45,239 nt of DNA from Parachlorella kessleri (taxonomy: Eukaryota; Chlorophyta; Trebouxiophyceae; Chlorellales; Chlorellaceae), in NCBI GenBank assembly GCA_001598975.1, contig BBXU01002602.1, forward strand, positions 1 to 45,239, in the 5' to 3' direction. The position numbers and the translations under genes were made by a program. This document shows positions 12,927-24,800 of the stretch, piece by piece (the first letter of the stretch is position 1; every line of letters starts with the position of its first letter). Under the pieces are notes generated by a model, which did no database searches, was not told the DNA's origin, and saw only the letters and a program-made list of their open reading frames with translations.

Positions 12927-14161
12927 CTTCTGCACGTACAGGGCAGGGAGGCAGTGCACATTTTGGAGGCGAGCACGATAAGAAACCCCTACCCGCTTGG
13001 TTCCGGCGTCAAGGACGCCAATGCACGTCCGTTCCTATATCCTGCTTCCTGCACAGCTACTACGGGGCATAAATGGCCCCAGTTTGACTGTGGGAGCCCT
13101 TTACCTCAGGCTCTCAACAAGGCCTCCCACGACCCATCGTCGTTCCCCAGTCTGCATCACCTGCGATCACGCCTCGGCCAGCCTAGATGACACGCTTCTG
13201 GCCCGTGCTGCGCCTTGGAACTTGGCGACTCTGAGGTGAGTCAAACACATTAATCACTTGATGGCTGCATGATGAGTTGCCTGCAGGAGGCTCCATGGGG
13301 CCTAGGTGCACCTGAGCTCCTTGGCGGCACCAGCAGCCTGCTGGGCTCCCCCCACAGCACGACTCCCACAGCACCTCTGACTTACGGGGTTCCGGGTTTT
13401 CGACGGCTGATTTTGACTGGCGACACGTCCCTGCAGAGGTGCACAAAGCCGTCGCATCACGCTGCAGAGCAAGAGGAGCGACGCCACCAGCCAGGTGACT
13501 TGCTGGTCCACTTTAAGGTCTAGCAGCGCAGCAAGGCAGGCCCTGGGGCGGGTGGGGAGGTGTTGTAGCAACAGGAGGCCTCCGCGGCCTCTTCAGCTTC
13601 CCGGCTCCTGGTGCAGTTGTCGTGGCTCAGATCTTCCTGCATGACGGTTCAGTGTAGTTTTTGAGTTGTTCATGAACCTTGCACCCGTTGAGATGCTCTC
13701 AAGCTTACGGCTCGCTAGCAGTCCACGGCACGGCTTTAGTAGCTCTTTGGGTCGGCTGGCCAGCTCTTTTCTACTTTGGATTTGCTCTTCACGGACGTGA
13801 TCAGCTTCTACGGGCGGTGTAGGCCTTGTCCGGCCCTGGTTGCAGGGTGGCCAGGGATGCAATGTCTTTGCTCCCCTCCTTGTGTTCAGGGTAGGAGGGC
13901 TGAGTTTTGGCGTGTTATGCAGAGGTGTATTCTTGAGTTCGCACATCTTGAGCCCCGGTAGGTAGCCTGGGTGCTGGGTTCAGCAAATATGCTGCACTTA
14001 AGTCGGCAGCAAGGTTGTGATGTGCTGCTTATGGTGAAGTTGCAATGCTGCCTATAGGCTGCAGGCTAGCGGGCCTGGGAGGCTGGGTGGAGTGAGCAGC
14101 AGCACTAGCTCAGCAGCTTCCGCTTCAACAGCGGCGCCTTGCAGGCTGGGTGCCGCCTTAG
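12927..14161. promoter_or_regulatory. Divergent upstream region between gene B and the CTDSPL2-like phosphatase gene
   Basis: About 1.2 kb separates the two predicted start codons, which point away from each other. It should contain both promoters and 5' UTRs. A 3' splice site directly before the gene B ATG (GTGCAG|AAGATG at 12930) suggests a 5' UTR exon in this interval. No TATA box or other clear motif was identified. Confidence 0.5.
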
Positions 14162-17100
14162 ATGCCCATGGCTCAAGCGCTGGTGATGGTGCGGGGCAAG
14201 GCGGATAGCGGGCTGGACTCTGTACTCTCACCCATGCGCACCATGCCGGGGCCGCACTTCGACAGCAGCCTCATTACCTCGACCGTGCGGAAGCGAAAAC
14301 GTGAGCAACACTGAAGGGTGCTGAGCTCCAGTGCTTGGCCTGTCTTGACAGTTGTAGCAAGCCGCTGGTGACTAACAAGCGTTCTAGTTTTTTCTAGCTC
14401 GCTTTGTACGCCTCCTCTGTATGTGTCTTCGTGGTCCTAGCTGGGTTCGTGCCGGGGTTGCGTTTCCACACGGCAGGCCACCTGACGGTACTGACAGCAT
14501 GAATTTGTGCACTGCAGCCGAAGCTGCTAGGGAGGTTCCAAGTGACGACGATGGTAAGAAGGTTTGCCGGGAGGCTGCCGAGCCGTCGCGCCGGGCCAGC
14601 TACGGCCTGGCCCAGACAGGCCCTCTCCTGCGCGAAGCTGCCGCAGTGTCCCAGCAGCAGCAGGAGGCCCAGCAAGATGCGCACTGTGGCGCTCACCCAC
14701 ACGACCTGCACCCTGAAGCTGGGCAACAGCACAGCGCGGACGCAGCTGGGCTCTGTCACGCAGCAGGCACGCCTCACCCTCAAGGGTTGGGTGCAATGCA
14801 CCACCATCACCACCCGCCGCAGGAGCCACAGGCAGCTGGTGGCGGCCTGCTGGGCACGCTGTTCTCGCCTGTGTTCCACCTCCTGCACAAAGATGGTGCC
14901 GGCTCAGAGGCCTTGCACCAGCCGCCCCCAGCAGCGGCGGCAGCCAGCAGCCCGTGCCCTGCCGGCCCCCAGCCACTGGCCACCCCTGCCCCCGTGGCGT
15001 GCCTGCCAGCGCCCCGCCAGCTGCCCGTCAGCACTGTGACACAAGACCTGCTGTCCCCAGAGGATGCGGCGCCGCTACGACCGCACACGCCGCCGCCGGA
15101 GGCCGCTGCTGGCGATACCGAGCAGGCTGATTGCACTGTCAGGTGGGGGGGTCAGGGGACGCTTGCGTCGTGGCAAAGGGCAGTGAGGGGGTGGCGTGCT
15201 CGGCTGGCCTGGCGTCCCCTCAGTGGAAGCATGGGCAGGTGGCATCACTGCTGCCGGGGCATCGCCCCTGGGTCAGTGGGCAAGTGGCTTCAATGCAGTT
15301 CTTGCAGAGTACTGGCATCCCAGCCTTGGGGGCGCTGCCCACCCAGCCTTGGGGGCGCTGCTGCCTGGAGTGTGTGTATAGCGGTCTGGGGTGTGTGACA
15401 TGGCATATCTTGAGTGGCAGCACGTGGACTGCTTGCAGGCTACAAAGCCCGCTGGCCTCACCCAAGGCCATCGCCAGGGTCGCTGTCTCCGACCGTCAGC
15501 GGCAGTGCGAAGACGCCCGCGCCTGTGCGGCGGTGCCGCAGTCGCCGGCGCCGCCCCCGGCGGGTGCGCCGGTTCTTGTGGCTGCTGCGGAGGAGAGCGA
15601 GGACGAGTATGAGCTGGAGTTTGACCCCCTGCTATTCATCAAGCGCCTGCCGCCGCTGGAGCAGTGTTTCCCGGCACGTCGCACATCCTTTTTGCTGCCC
15701 AGGTGGGTGGATTGCGTAGGAGAGTTGGCAGGTCACAAGATGGCGAATGACAAAGGGGGGTGATGACGCGCTAACCTTTTTTGCTGGGCGCCCGGCTGGA
15801 CCTGTGGTGCAATGTCATCAGGGTGTCATCAGGGGTAACACCTGGATTACATTAGGGTGGCCCAGGCTGCTGCTCCATGATGCAGCCTGTTTGGCCCATG
15901 GGCAAAGGGTGTCAGAACCATGGTGTAAAGAGGCATGGTTTTTTGTGTTTACATTGTTTTCCATGATGATGCTCCTGCCTGTATACCCCGTGCTCGGTGC
16001 CTACCTCTCTGGCAGGCTTTTATAGACTGCCACAGAGGTATGTTTGGGCTGACCTCGCATGCAGGCAAACGAGGCGCAGCAAGCGCAAGACTTTGGTTTT
16101 GGACCTCGATGAGACGCTGGTGCATTCAACGCTCGACGGCTTTTGCCGCCCCGATTTCACCTTCCCTGTGGAGGTGGGTTGCTGGTAACAATTTTTGGGG
16201 CATGCAACCCCCCTTGATGGCTGCGGCCGTGAAGCTGCACCAGCGCCGGATGGTGTAATGAATGACCTGGCTGGGTGACCTCGACTGGCTGTCACCTCTT
16301 GCCTTGAAGGGCTTCATTGAAGCAGATGTACTGCCCATCCCACGTACTCTCAGAGGCAGCTGCCTCGTCGTCTTAAGCTGCAGCGGCCTGTTGCCGTGTG
16401 CGTAGTCAACATCTGGGCGCTGACCCGCCGGCCGCGCCTTGCGCAGGTTGGCCAGGTGAAGCACATGGTCAGCGTGCGGCAGCGGCCCCACCTGCTCACT
16501 TTCCTGGAGCACGTGGCGCGCCGCTTTGAGGTGGTGGTGTTCACCGCCAGCCAGCGGGTGTATGCGGAGCAGCTGCTCAACGTGATTGACCCGCGCCGCG
16601 CCTTCATCCGGCACCGCGTGTACCGCGAGTCGTGTGTGTTCTGGGAGGGCAACTACCTGAAGGACCTCACCGGTGAGTGAAGTGAAGAGATGCTGAGAGT
16701 TCCTGATGGTAGACCTGGCAGTAGTCAGCGGGCGAGGGTGGGGGTGGGAAGCAGGTAGGGTCGCTGAGAAGACACCGCTTGGACTGTGCAGGGTGTGTAC
16801 TGGGGGCCACCTCAGCAGTGGGGCCTCCGTTGGGGAGGCTTCGGCTCCCGTGCCTTTTATCGTGCATGCCGCTGCTCTTCCACGCAGGAAGCGCGGAGCG
16901 GTGCCTCTCTGCCAGCCCTGGCTTATGGACAAAGTATGATGCCTTGCTGTGCAGTGCTGGGCCGCGACCTGCGTGACACGGTGATTGTGGACAACTCGCC
17001 TCAGGCCTTTGGCTTCCAGCTAGACAACGGCATACCTATCGAGTCATGGTCAGTACTGAGTGATACACCGATAATCATGGCCTCTGGTACTAGTTGTTGT

Positions 17101-17558
17101 GGCAGTGCTTCAAGTGCGTTTTAGGTCAGGGAGGATATGAGCGTCAGAGTTTCTGCGCGTGGTGCATGGCCAGGGTCTATGCCTGGTGTAGTGAAATTCG
17201 TCCCTGGCAGCATATAACCATGCAACTTTTTGATCCACTGGAATGCAGCTTTCCGATTCGCTGGGGGAGGGGTGGTGTCCTGCGCTGTCTGGGATGGACA
17301 AAGGATGCTGATGCTGTCTTTTATGGGCCATTGTGTATTCCTCAGCAGTCGCCTTGCCGCCATATCATGCCTTGCAGGTATGATGATGATGCTGACGAGG
17401 AGCTGCTGCGCCTGCTGCCCTTCCTGGAGGCGCTGGCGGAGGCGGAAGACGTCCGGCCCCACATCCAGGCGCAGTATCGGCTGCGGCAACTGGTGGAGGC
17501 TACGCCGGACCCGCCGCCGCGCACCAGGTCGGGCCTGGGCGTGCTGTTTGGCTACTGA
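14162..17558 (+). CDS. CTDSPL2: CTDSPL2-like FCP1/SCP-family (HAD) phosphatase
   Basis: Seven exons: 14162-14300, 14518-15142, 15439-15702, 16065-16173, 16447-16672, 16955-17048, 17378-17558; 1638 nt, 545 aa, all in phase. An in-frame TAG lies directly upstream of the start. The N-terminal half is disordered (a His run, Ala/Pro tracts) but has [14 protein letters not shown], matching the LFSPVF motif of animal CTDSPL2. [17 protein letters not shown] corresponds to the CTDSPL2 segment before the catalytic domain. The catalytic motif is DLDET (nucleophile D356, acid/base D358), then [35 protein letters not shown] and VDNSPQAF (466-473), ending with DVRPHI. These are the canonical NIF/FCP1 domain residues, all present. 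The family removes phosphate from Ser/Thr in the RNA polymerase II CTD, SMADs or similar nuclear targets; the algal substrate is unknown. Exon 2 contains a possible internal donor at 14552, so its central part is the least certain. Confidence 0.92.
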
Positions 17559-19649
17559 AGGTAGCTGTTCTGTGGGGCCCCAGGAGTGGCGGCGCTGCTG
17601 CAAGCGGGAGACGGCTGCGAGAGACAGGGCCTCTGCGGGTCCCTGCCAGGGGCAGGTTGGGTCAACCTCTTGGGTAGCTAAGGGGAAACCATGGGCCTGG
17701 AGGCCAGCTAGAAGGAAGTTTGGTAGAGTTGAGTGTGGCCCCTGGGTGCTGTGCGGCAGGGGAAAGCCTGCTCACAGTGCTGCCTTCTGTTGCGGATTGC
17801 TGTTCACTGCAGAGCTGGGTAGCACCAACTCATCACACCGTCGGGTGAAAAAGGGGCCTGGGCTATGCCAGGATTGTCCCGCGGGTGTGAGCGGTAGCTG
17901 CGCGAAGAACATGTGCTCACAAGAAGGCTCTACACGGCAATGCTGACCGCTTCAGATATTCTCGAGGGCTGATGCGACATGATTGGTTTTGTTTCCTTTG
18001 AAAGCCCTTCTTCAGCCCTTCTTTTGCCCTAGAGTCAAACTCGTATGCAGATCACCCCCTGCGTGCCAGGCTTGCTGTAGTTTAAGTGTGATGCTGCGGT
18101 GTGTCCGCCAGCAATGACTTTGGAACCTAATCTGATGACCTGGCATTGCAGTTGGGGCTAGCTTTCCAGACCCGCACACGCTCACACACTATGATGGGCT
18201 TTCTACATGGTTTGTTGTTTGTAAGGTCCCTGTGTTCCTCACGACACTGCGTCCCTGGGGTGACAGTCAGGCCGTCTTAGCAGCCTTGGTTGGGGGTAAG
18301 CATCGGAGTCAGTGATGGGTATCCCTTTGGGAGAGATTCTCCTGTGCGGGGCGACAGTGGTGTCTTGACCCTTGTTTACCACATTGTCACCTGGCTGCTC
18401 TGATTGGGCGCGTCTGAGATCCATTTTTTGCCTGTTGTTGAGATATGTAGCACCATGGCCTGCTTTTGCCCTGTTAGGGATTCCCCCTCTCTTTTGAACG
18501 TCGCCATCATACTTGGGGAAAGGGTGGACGCATTGTAATGCGAGCTTTCCCAGTGCAAGGCTGGCGGTTGTAGGGGGACAGCTCGCTATCTGGATTGACG
18601 TTTGACCGGGGCCGCTGGCCCCTTACTTGCGTGTGCACTTCCTGACAAATGACTGTGTGTGTTAGTCGGTGCAAGTGGGATACATACTTACATCATTGTT
18701 GTGGGCTCCATGCATTGAGCTGTGGCCAAGTGTTTTTTGTGGACACAGCTGTGGTTTGTGTTGGTTATGTGCGGGGCGTGACCAGCATTGACTGCCAAGC
18801 CGTAAATGGGGGTATTGTTATGGCGCTTGAGCCTTAATCACTGATGAGTGTTTGCTAGCGGGCTTGAAGTAGTGACTCTTTGCCTGAGAGCTGGGGTCGT
18901 TTCAGGCTGTAGTATCTTCGTCCTTTCACAAACATGTGGGTCAGTACTAGTAAAGATGGCACTATGACGTCTTCCCCCCCCCGGGTCTTCATCTGTGGCT
19001 TTTTGCTTGATTGTCTCCCTGCTCACCCATGTAGCTGCTTTCTGTCAACAGAGAGCCATAGATTGCTGTAACATAAGCTTTGGAATCTAATTGAGGCGGC
19101 AAAGTTCGATGCATGGTGAACATTTTACTGCATCCACTGATGGGGAGAAACTCTGCGCTGAGCAGACCGGCAAAGCTCTCAACTTGCCTCCAGTCATTCT
19201 TTACCTAGCATACCTTAATGCCAGCACTCAGGCAAACCAGAGCATAACTGCATTGCCCCTGTCACCACAGTACACCGTCACCTCTGTTCGCACGACCAGC
19301 CACCCTAAATAAATACCTGAATGCCTTGCCGACGGCACACTGTGCAGGTGAGCTCGTATACATCCCTATCATTTAAGCCCAGCTACTCTGGTGTCCTGCC
19401 CTACAACTTTCCACAGGCTGGAATTCTTGCCCAGTGCCTTGGCAAATTTGCCTTGGGATTTACCCTCACGTCCATCGACAGCTGTGAGCACGTGCCCACT
19501 GAACCTTGCTTCTGGACTGGGGTGAATAGTAAGGTTTGCATACCTCGCTAGCTATCTTGAAATGAGCTTGGAGTCCTTGGGGGTGCTAGCGCCCTGCTGG
19601 GCGCGAACCGAAGCAGGGTGCCCCCCACACAATTGATAGACCCAAGTCA
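17559..19649. other. Intergenic: 3' flank of phosphatase gene and upstream region of zinc-finger gene
   Basis: No supported coding exon. The first 700-1000 bp probably form the 3' UTR of the phosphatase gene, with TGTAA motifs at 18220-18224 and 18534-18538. The rest precedes the next plus-strand gene. Base composition is less GC-rich than in the coding parts. Confidence 0.55.
18220..18224 (+). promoter_or_regulatory. Candidate TGTAA polyadenylation signal (phosphatase gene)
   Basis: TGTAA is the standard polyadenylation motif of chlorophycean algae. This copy is about 660 bp after the stop codon; a second lies at 18534-18538. Which one is used cannot be told. Confidence 0.4.
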
Positions 19650-20801
19650 ATGTATTCATACACTTGGTACACCATCCCATTGCGTCAGCCACCTCTACTG
19701 CTGGCGCACAAGTGGTGGTGTGCCATGCTCGGAAAGCTACAGCTCAAGAGGAAGGAAGCTGCACAGGATGTGCCCAGTCCAGGTGCCCCTGCTCCTGAAG
19801 AGGAGCAGGCAGCTTGGTTGATCACCGATGTGCGCAGCGGACGACCCTTGCCGCCGTCCTGCCAGGACCAGCTAGCCAGCCTTGCAAGTCTGTTGCTGGG
19901 TGGACCAACAGCGGCTTGCCAGCCACCGCGCCCTCTCCCCACGCCTTCCCTCCTGGCAGCACAACAGGGACGGGCTTTCACAGACGAGGATTCGCAGGCC
20001 TTCTTGCAGCTGGCAGGCTTGGGCCCCATTCATCCGGCAAGCCAGCCAGCACAGTGGCTCCCAGCCATGCCATTCCCTGGGTTCTGCAAGACTGTAAGTA
20101 ACGGCACAGCAGCCGTCGCTCCTTGCCATACAGACGCTGCCGTAAGCCACGGCTACCGTTCTCTTGCGCAGGCGTCCCAGCAGCAAACACGAGGAGACGA
20201 GGGCAACTGCCTGGTGCCGCAATGCCAGCTGGCCGCCTACCCCAAAGCGCATGATATAGGAAGACAGCAGCAACACCCGGGTGACGCCCGGACACTGCCG
20301 TGCGCTGCACCAGCTCAGGGGCAGCCTCCTGGGAAGGCGGCACAGCAGCAACTCCCCATGCCATACCAGCTGACAAGCAATGTCCAGGAAGTGCAGAAGG
20401 AAGCGGCAGGCTCAGGAGGAGCAAGTCTTGGAAGTGTGGCGGCTGCTGGCAGGCAGCGGCAGTCTCAGTTGAACCAAGGTCAGCATCAGCAGCAGCAGCT
20501 GGCACATGGGAAGATAACCACTGTGCCGCCTCAACAGCAACTGAAGGATCCGCAGCAAGTGCAGCACTTTGCATCTGAGCAACCTGATCTGTTGCATGAA
20601 CGGGCACAGCATGGACAGCACAAGGCCGGGGAGGGCAATGCTGGGACTGCCCGTGCTCTGGCATCGCGGGCAGCGGTAAAGGAGTGCCCCATCTGCGGAC
20701 AACCGTTTGCTTCAACAGACAGTGCTATGGCAGTGCAGTCCCACATTGAAGCCTGCTTGAATGGCGAAGCAGCTGACCTCTGTCATGACGACGATTTCTG
20801 A
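19650..20801 (+). CDS. Gln/Ala-rich protein with C-terminal UBZ4-like zinc finger
   Basis: An uninterrupted frame of 383 codons starts at ATG 19650; a second in-frame ATG at 19725 (MLGKLQLKRK) is an equally good start. Most of the protein is low-complexity (Gln, Ala, Pro). The C-terminus has CPICGQPF, then QSHIEACL: Cys346, Cys349, His365 and Cys369, a C-x2-C-x15-H-x3-C arrangement. This resembles the RAD18-type UBZ4 ubiquitin-binding finger (usually C-x2-C-x11-H-x3-C) but has four extra spacer residues. UBZ4 fingers occur mainly in DNA-damage proteins such as RAD18, SPRTN and FAN1, so a link to genome maintenance is possible but inferred. Positions 20094-20171 look like a 78-nt intron (GTAAGT to TTGCGCAG) that is in frame and stop-free, so the spliced form would lose 26 residues. 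Upstream exons cannot be excluded. Confidence 0.7.
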   Translation: MYSYTWYTIPLRQPPLLLAHKWWCAMLGKLQLKRKEAAQDVPSPGAPAPEEEQAAWLITDVRSGRPLPPSCQDQLASLASLLLGGPTAACQPPRPLPTPSLLAAQQGRAFTDEDSQAFLQLAGLGPIHPASQPAQWLPAMPFPGFCKTVSNGTAAVAPCHTDAAVSHGYRSLAQASQQQTRGDEGNCLVPQCQLAAYPKAHDIGRQQQHPGDARTLPCAAPAQGQPPGKAAQQQLPMPYQLTSNVQEVQKEAAGSGGASLGSVAAAGRQRQSQLNQGQHQQQQLAHGKITTVPPQQQLKDPQQVQHFASEQPDLLHERAQHGQHKAGEGNAGTARALASRAAVKECPICGQPFASTDSAMAVQSHIEACLNGEAADLCHDDDF

Positions 20802-20859
20802 GACAGGGTTATGAATATCGGTGCGAAGGGGTTGTGATGACTGGTCAGCGGGGTGTCAT

Positions 20860-20864
20860 TGTAA
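20860..20864 (+). promoter_or_regulatory. TGTAA polyadenylation signal of zinc-finger gene
   Basis: TGTAA is 59 bp after the stop codon at 20801, a typical place for a green-algal polyadenylation signal. It supports the gene ending here. Confidence 0.6.
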
Positions 20865-20935
20865 GGCATGCAGCGCTCTGCCTTGCTTGATAATGCAGTG
20901 CCTGTGACAGCGATGGCTCACATTACTAGCATCCG

Positions 20936-21106
20936 TGGCAGGTAGTGTCAAGAGGGAGTGAGAGATGAGCTGGACTGACTGACTATTTTAGCAGGGGTGG
21001 CAGGTAGTGCGAACAGGGTGTGAGAGTTGAGCTGTACGAAAAGGACTGGATGCAGAGTGCGCCCGAGTCTTGCCTGAGTTCCGAGCCAGTAGTTTTCTCC
21101 CCAAAG
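20936..21106 (+). repeat. Two copies of the dispersed TGGCAGGTAGTG repeat family
   Basis: Copies begin near 20936 (degenerate) and 20993. Copy 2 carries the longer shared module: GGTGGCAGGTAGTGCGAACA, then GAGTTGAGCTG, a GGATGCAGA stretch, TTGCCTGAGTTC and GAGCCAGTAG. The same order is seen in copies near 31038 and 31172. Confidence 0.8.
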
Positions 21107-21808
21107 AGAAGCTGACATTATATCATAATCATAACCGCATGTTGTACTGGCCATGCATGTTGTGGCAGGCCTGCTTACTGGGGGAGCTGACTGGACTGGC
21201 GTTTCAGCGCTGGGCAGAGGCTGTACACCCAGCGTACTGCTAGGCATACCAGCGGCAAGTGTGGGAAGGATTTGGTTGCGCTGGGCGCGTGCCTCACATG
21301 AGAAGCCTCCAGCCTCTCACTGCGACAAGCCAAGTGACTGGATTTCCACGTGACACGCAATACCCAGCCAGCCCGTCCATGATCTCAGGACGGCCCCTGC
21401 TAGAGAAGCCAACATCAATCTCGAGGCAGTAGGCAGCACCACGTCCACGCCGTCTACCCTCTATACCACAAACTGCAGGTTACGTTGACTACTGTGTGCA
21501 TGGCAAGGCAGATGTCCCGAGTATGGCTTGCAGGCAAGCATGCTGTCCACACCATACCATCTTGTCAGTATCCTTTCGCTGCATACCACCGCGCTCCACT
21601 GCCAACACGCTGCCACGCACACATCACCGCCACATGGACTTTCGGCAACTAGCGAGACCAACCAAGCATGTCTGAGGGAGAGACCTACTGGGCTAGAACT
21701 CAGGCAAGCCCCCCAGCGCAACTGCGTCCACCCCTGCCAGTACCGCTCATCACCCCCACCCTCCCTCTGTTCCCACTGCTTGCCACCTGTACCAAGTGAG
21801 ACTCTCAA

Positions 21809-24800
21809 CTACTTGAGCAGCATCATGAGGGGCACTCCCTGAGGCCGGTCTGGCCTGAAGACAGTGATCGACTTGAAGGCCTGGTACTCCGCATGGAGAT
21901 CTGCCCGCTCCGCAAGCCCCTCTAGCCAGCGACGGAACTGGGAGATGGAGTGGGGCCCATGCTTCTGGCCCTGCAGGGGCCACCATCAGAGGAAGTATAA
22001 GCACCCGGCTGTACGAGCACAGTGGCGGGTGCCTCCCGGTGGGACAGGAGAGGGGCAAGCAGCATAAGGCACGGCACAAGGGGAGCCACAGAAGCAGTGG
22101 CAGCACAGGTGTGGGCAAAGGACAGCTGAGTCGGAAGCGTAGGCCCTGCTCTCTTTTCGTTCACAGTCCAGTGTGGCCCCGACAACCAAGTGCACAGCAC
22201 TACGAGATGCACAGCAAGGCTGCCAGGGCACCTGGACGCGAGGCGATACCAACAGGCGTTGACAAGCAGCCGGTACCATGGGTCCCGCAACCCTCCTTTT
22301 TAGCACCCTCTCTGCACCAAGTACGAAAGGTGAGCTGCTCGCTGTTGGCATGTTCCAGCACCCACCTGTGGGTCGGTGTAGAACCAGATTGGCTCCTCGT
22401 CAACAGCTGGCCTGGCCATGCCCCCCCTGGGAGCCCCGCTCAGCCCCCCGGCAACCACACTGACCATGGGGGTTGGCCCGGCGCCGCTGACCCCCCCGGC
22501 TGCGGCGGCAGCGGGCAGCACCAGCGGCGCAGCGGCCACCTGCCCAAAGACTGCGTGCTGCTGTGCCTGCTGCAGTGGCACCCCCTGCAGCGTGCCAGCT
22601 GGCAGCAAGGCGCCAGCGGGGGATGGTGCATGCTGCAGCACCACCGTAGGCGCTGCCGAGAGCATGCCGGGGGGCGCCAGCAGGTGGGGGCTCAGAGGGG
22701 CACCGACGGGAGAGGGGGCCAGCCCAGCGGGCCCACCGTCCAGCGGGGCGCCCAGCGCAGCAGGCCTAGCGGCATAGCGGGGGGCATGCGGCGGAAGGTC
22801 GTCGCGGTAGAGAGGTGGAGGCAGCGGGTCACCATAGCGGGGGTTCCTGCAGGGAACAGCCGGGACGGGCAAAGGCGTGAGCAAGGAGTATGCCAGCCGG
22901 ATCAGAAGGCAGCACCTCGCGCCTTGGAGCCGTACCTAGAAGCCAAGGCAGCAGAACGAATGTCGCACATACGTGTAATTTTGAGTATCCAAGAAGAGGA
23001 AGTACAAACAAAAGCTGCTCCGCCACACTGCAGCACTTGCCTGGCAAACCGCTCGTCGTCAAAGCCCCTGCCCAACAGCCGGTCCCCCCTGTCGGGCCCA
23101 GGGGGCCCCCTACTGCCGCCATTGCCGCCGCCATCCCTGTAGGGATCCCTCCCGCCGGGTGGCGCCCCGCCCCGGTACCCGTTGTAATCCCTACCCTCCG
23201 CGCCAGGGTCACGGTCATGGAGGCGGCGGTCATCGTAGCCGCTGCTCCCGCCGGCAGCAGGGCCACCATAGCCCTCCCACGGGGGCCGCAGGGCGGAGCC
23301 CCCCTGCTCCTGATGCTGGGTGCGCGGGCCGCCCCGGCCACCTGCCCGCTCGTATTCCAAGTCTGCAAGCGGGAAGGAGACTACTGAGTACGCCGCACTA
23401 CTCAAAAGAGTGAGAGATGACAGCTACGTGGGGAGTGCTGCTAGGAGGCTGTTGACAGGAGGTCTGGCATACCCACCCGGCACCAGAAGGGGAGTGAGAG
23501 GACAGCAGCGAGACGGAGGGGCGAGCAGGGGGTGCCTGACAGCCGACCAGGGCAGGCACGGCCCACCACCCTTCAACCAGGCAAGCACACTGGGCTGTGA
23601 CCGGGCTGCATGTCCCACCAACACAATCCATCCCTCCAGCAAGCCCATATGGCTCTCCCTCCTGTCAAGGCAGCGCAGTAGCGGGCTTGACAGCAAGTGG
23701 GGCAGGCAGACTTGTGAAGCCAGGGAGCCAGACCACCGTACCAAGTGACACTCCGGTAGGACAGCCTCGACACAAAACGACGCAGCTACCAGCAGTTCCC
23801 CATGGTTGTGGACTCGCAGCAGCAGGTTGTCAACTGCTGGCAAACCGTTCTTCAGCATAACTCTAGTCAGACTAGGTTGGCCTACCCCATAACGCCTAGC
23901 CACAAAGGCCAGGGGTCAGGCAGCCAGCTGGGAGCGCACTCGCCTGGGGGCCCCCGGGGGCGATAGTCGCCCCCACTCGACGGGTAGTCTGCCCGGCTAG
24001 GCCTGCTCCCGATGGTGCCATCTCGGCTGGGGGCAGCCCCACGGCTGTCGTAGGGCCCACGTGGCTCAGGGGAGAGGTCCTGCAATCATAGCAGCAAGCC
24101 AAGGCGACGAGGTATTGCCAGGGCCAGGCGACGTGGGTGCGAGAGAAGGATGTCTGTTCCCTCAGCGCATGCCGCTGGGGGCACTGGCTGTGTGTTCTTG
24201 CAACAGTCACAGCTGCAAGCCAAAGCGCTGCATTGCAGCCGAGGCTGACGCTGCAAGACCTGGCCGATAAATGACAGCCACTTGGCTTGTTTGGTCAAGT
24301 CTCTTACAACTGCACTGATCATTGTACTGGCATACGAGCATGAGCTTGCCGAGAAGAGTCACAGCACCAAGGGGACTGCAAGCAACCTAATAAGGCTGCA
24401 GGGGATATCTATTGATGCAAATCCCCGCACAAGCTGCGAGTAGTCAACCCTGACTCACCCGGCGTGCATAGCCGCCCTCCGGGGGCCCCCTGGGCATCAG
24501 CTCATATCCCCTCTCATCGTACTGCGGCGGCGGCGCCCTGCCGCGAGGCGGATCCTCGTACCGCCTGCCGCCGCCGCCACCTCCAGCAGCACTAGCAGCA
24601 GCCCTGCCGCCGCCAGCGGCACCGCCGTAGCGCTCTCCTGTGGGCGGTGCCTGGTGTCGAGGCCCAACCGGCTCCCGGTCATACCTGTCTGCCGCTAACC
24701 TAAGCAGTGGGGCAGGCTCTGCAGCGCTGCTGGCCCCACCAAACCTGCCAGCAGGTCCAGCGGGCCCCCGGGAGGGTGGCGGCGAGTAGCTGCGCTCGTG

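Larger units (their letters stand above)
20802..21808. other. Convergent intergenic region between genes E and C
   Basis: It holds the 3' ends of the zinc-finger gene (plus) and of gene C (minus). It includes two copies of the dispersed GGTGGCAGGTAGTGC repeat. No further gene is supported. Confidence 0.6.
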
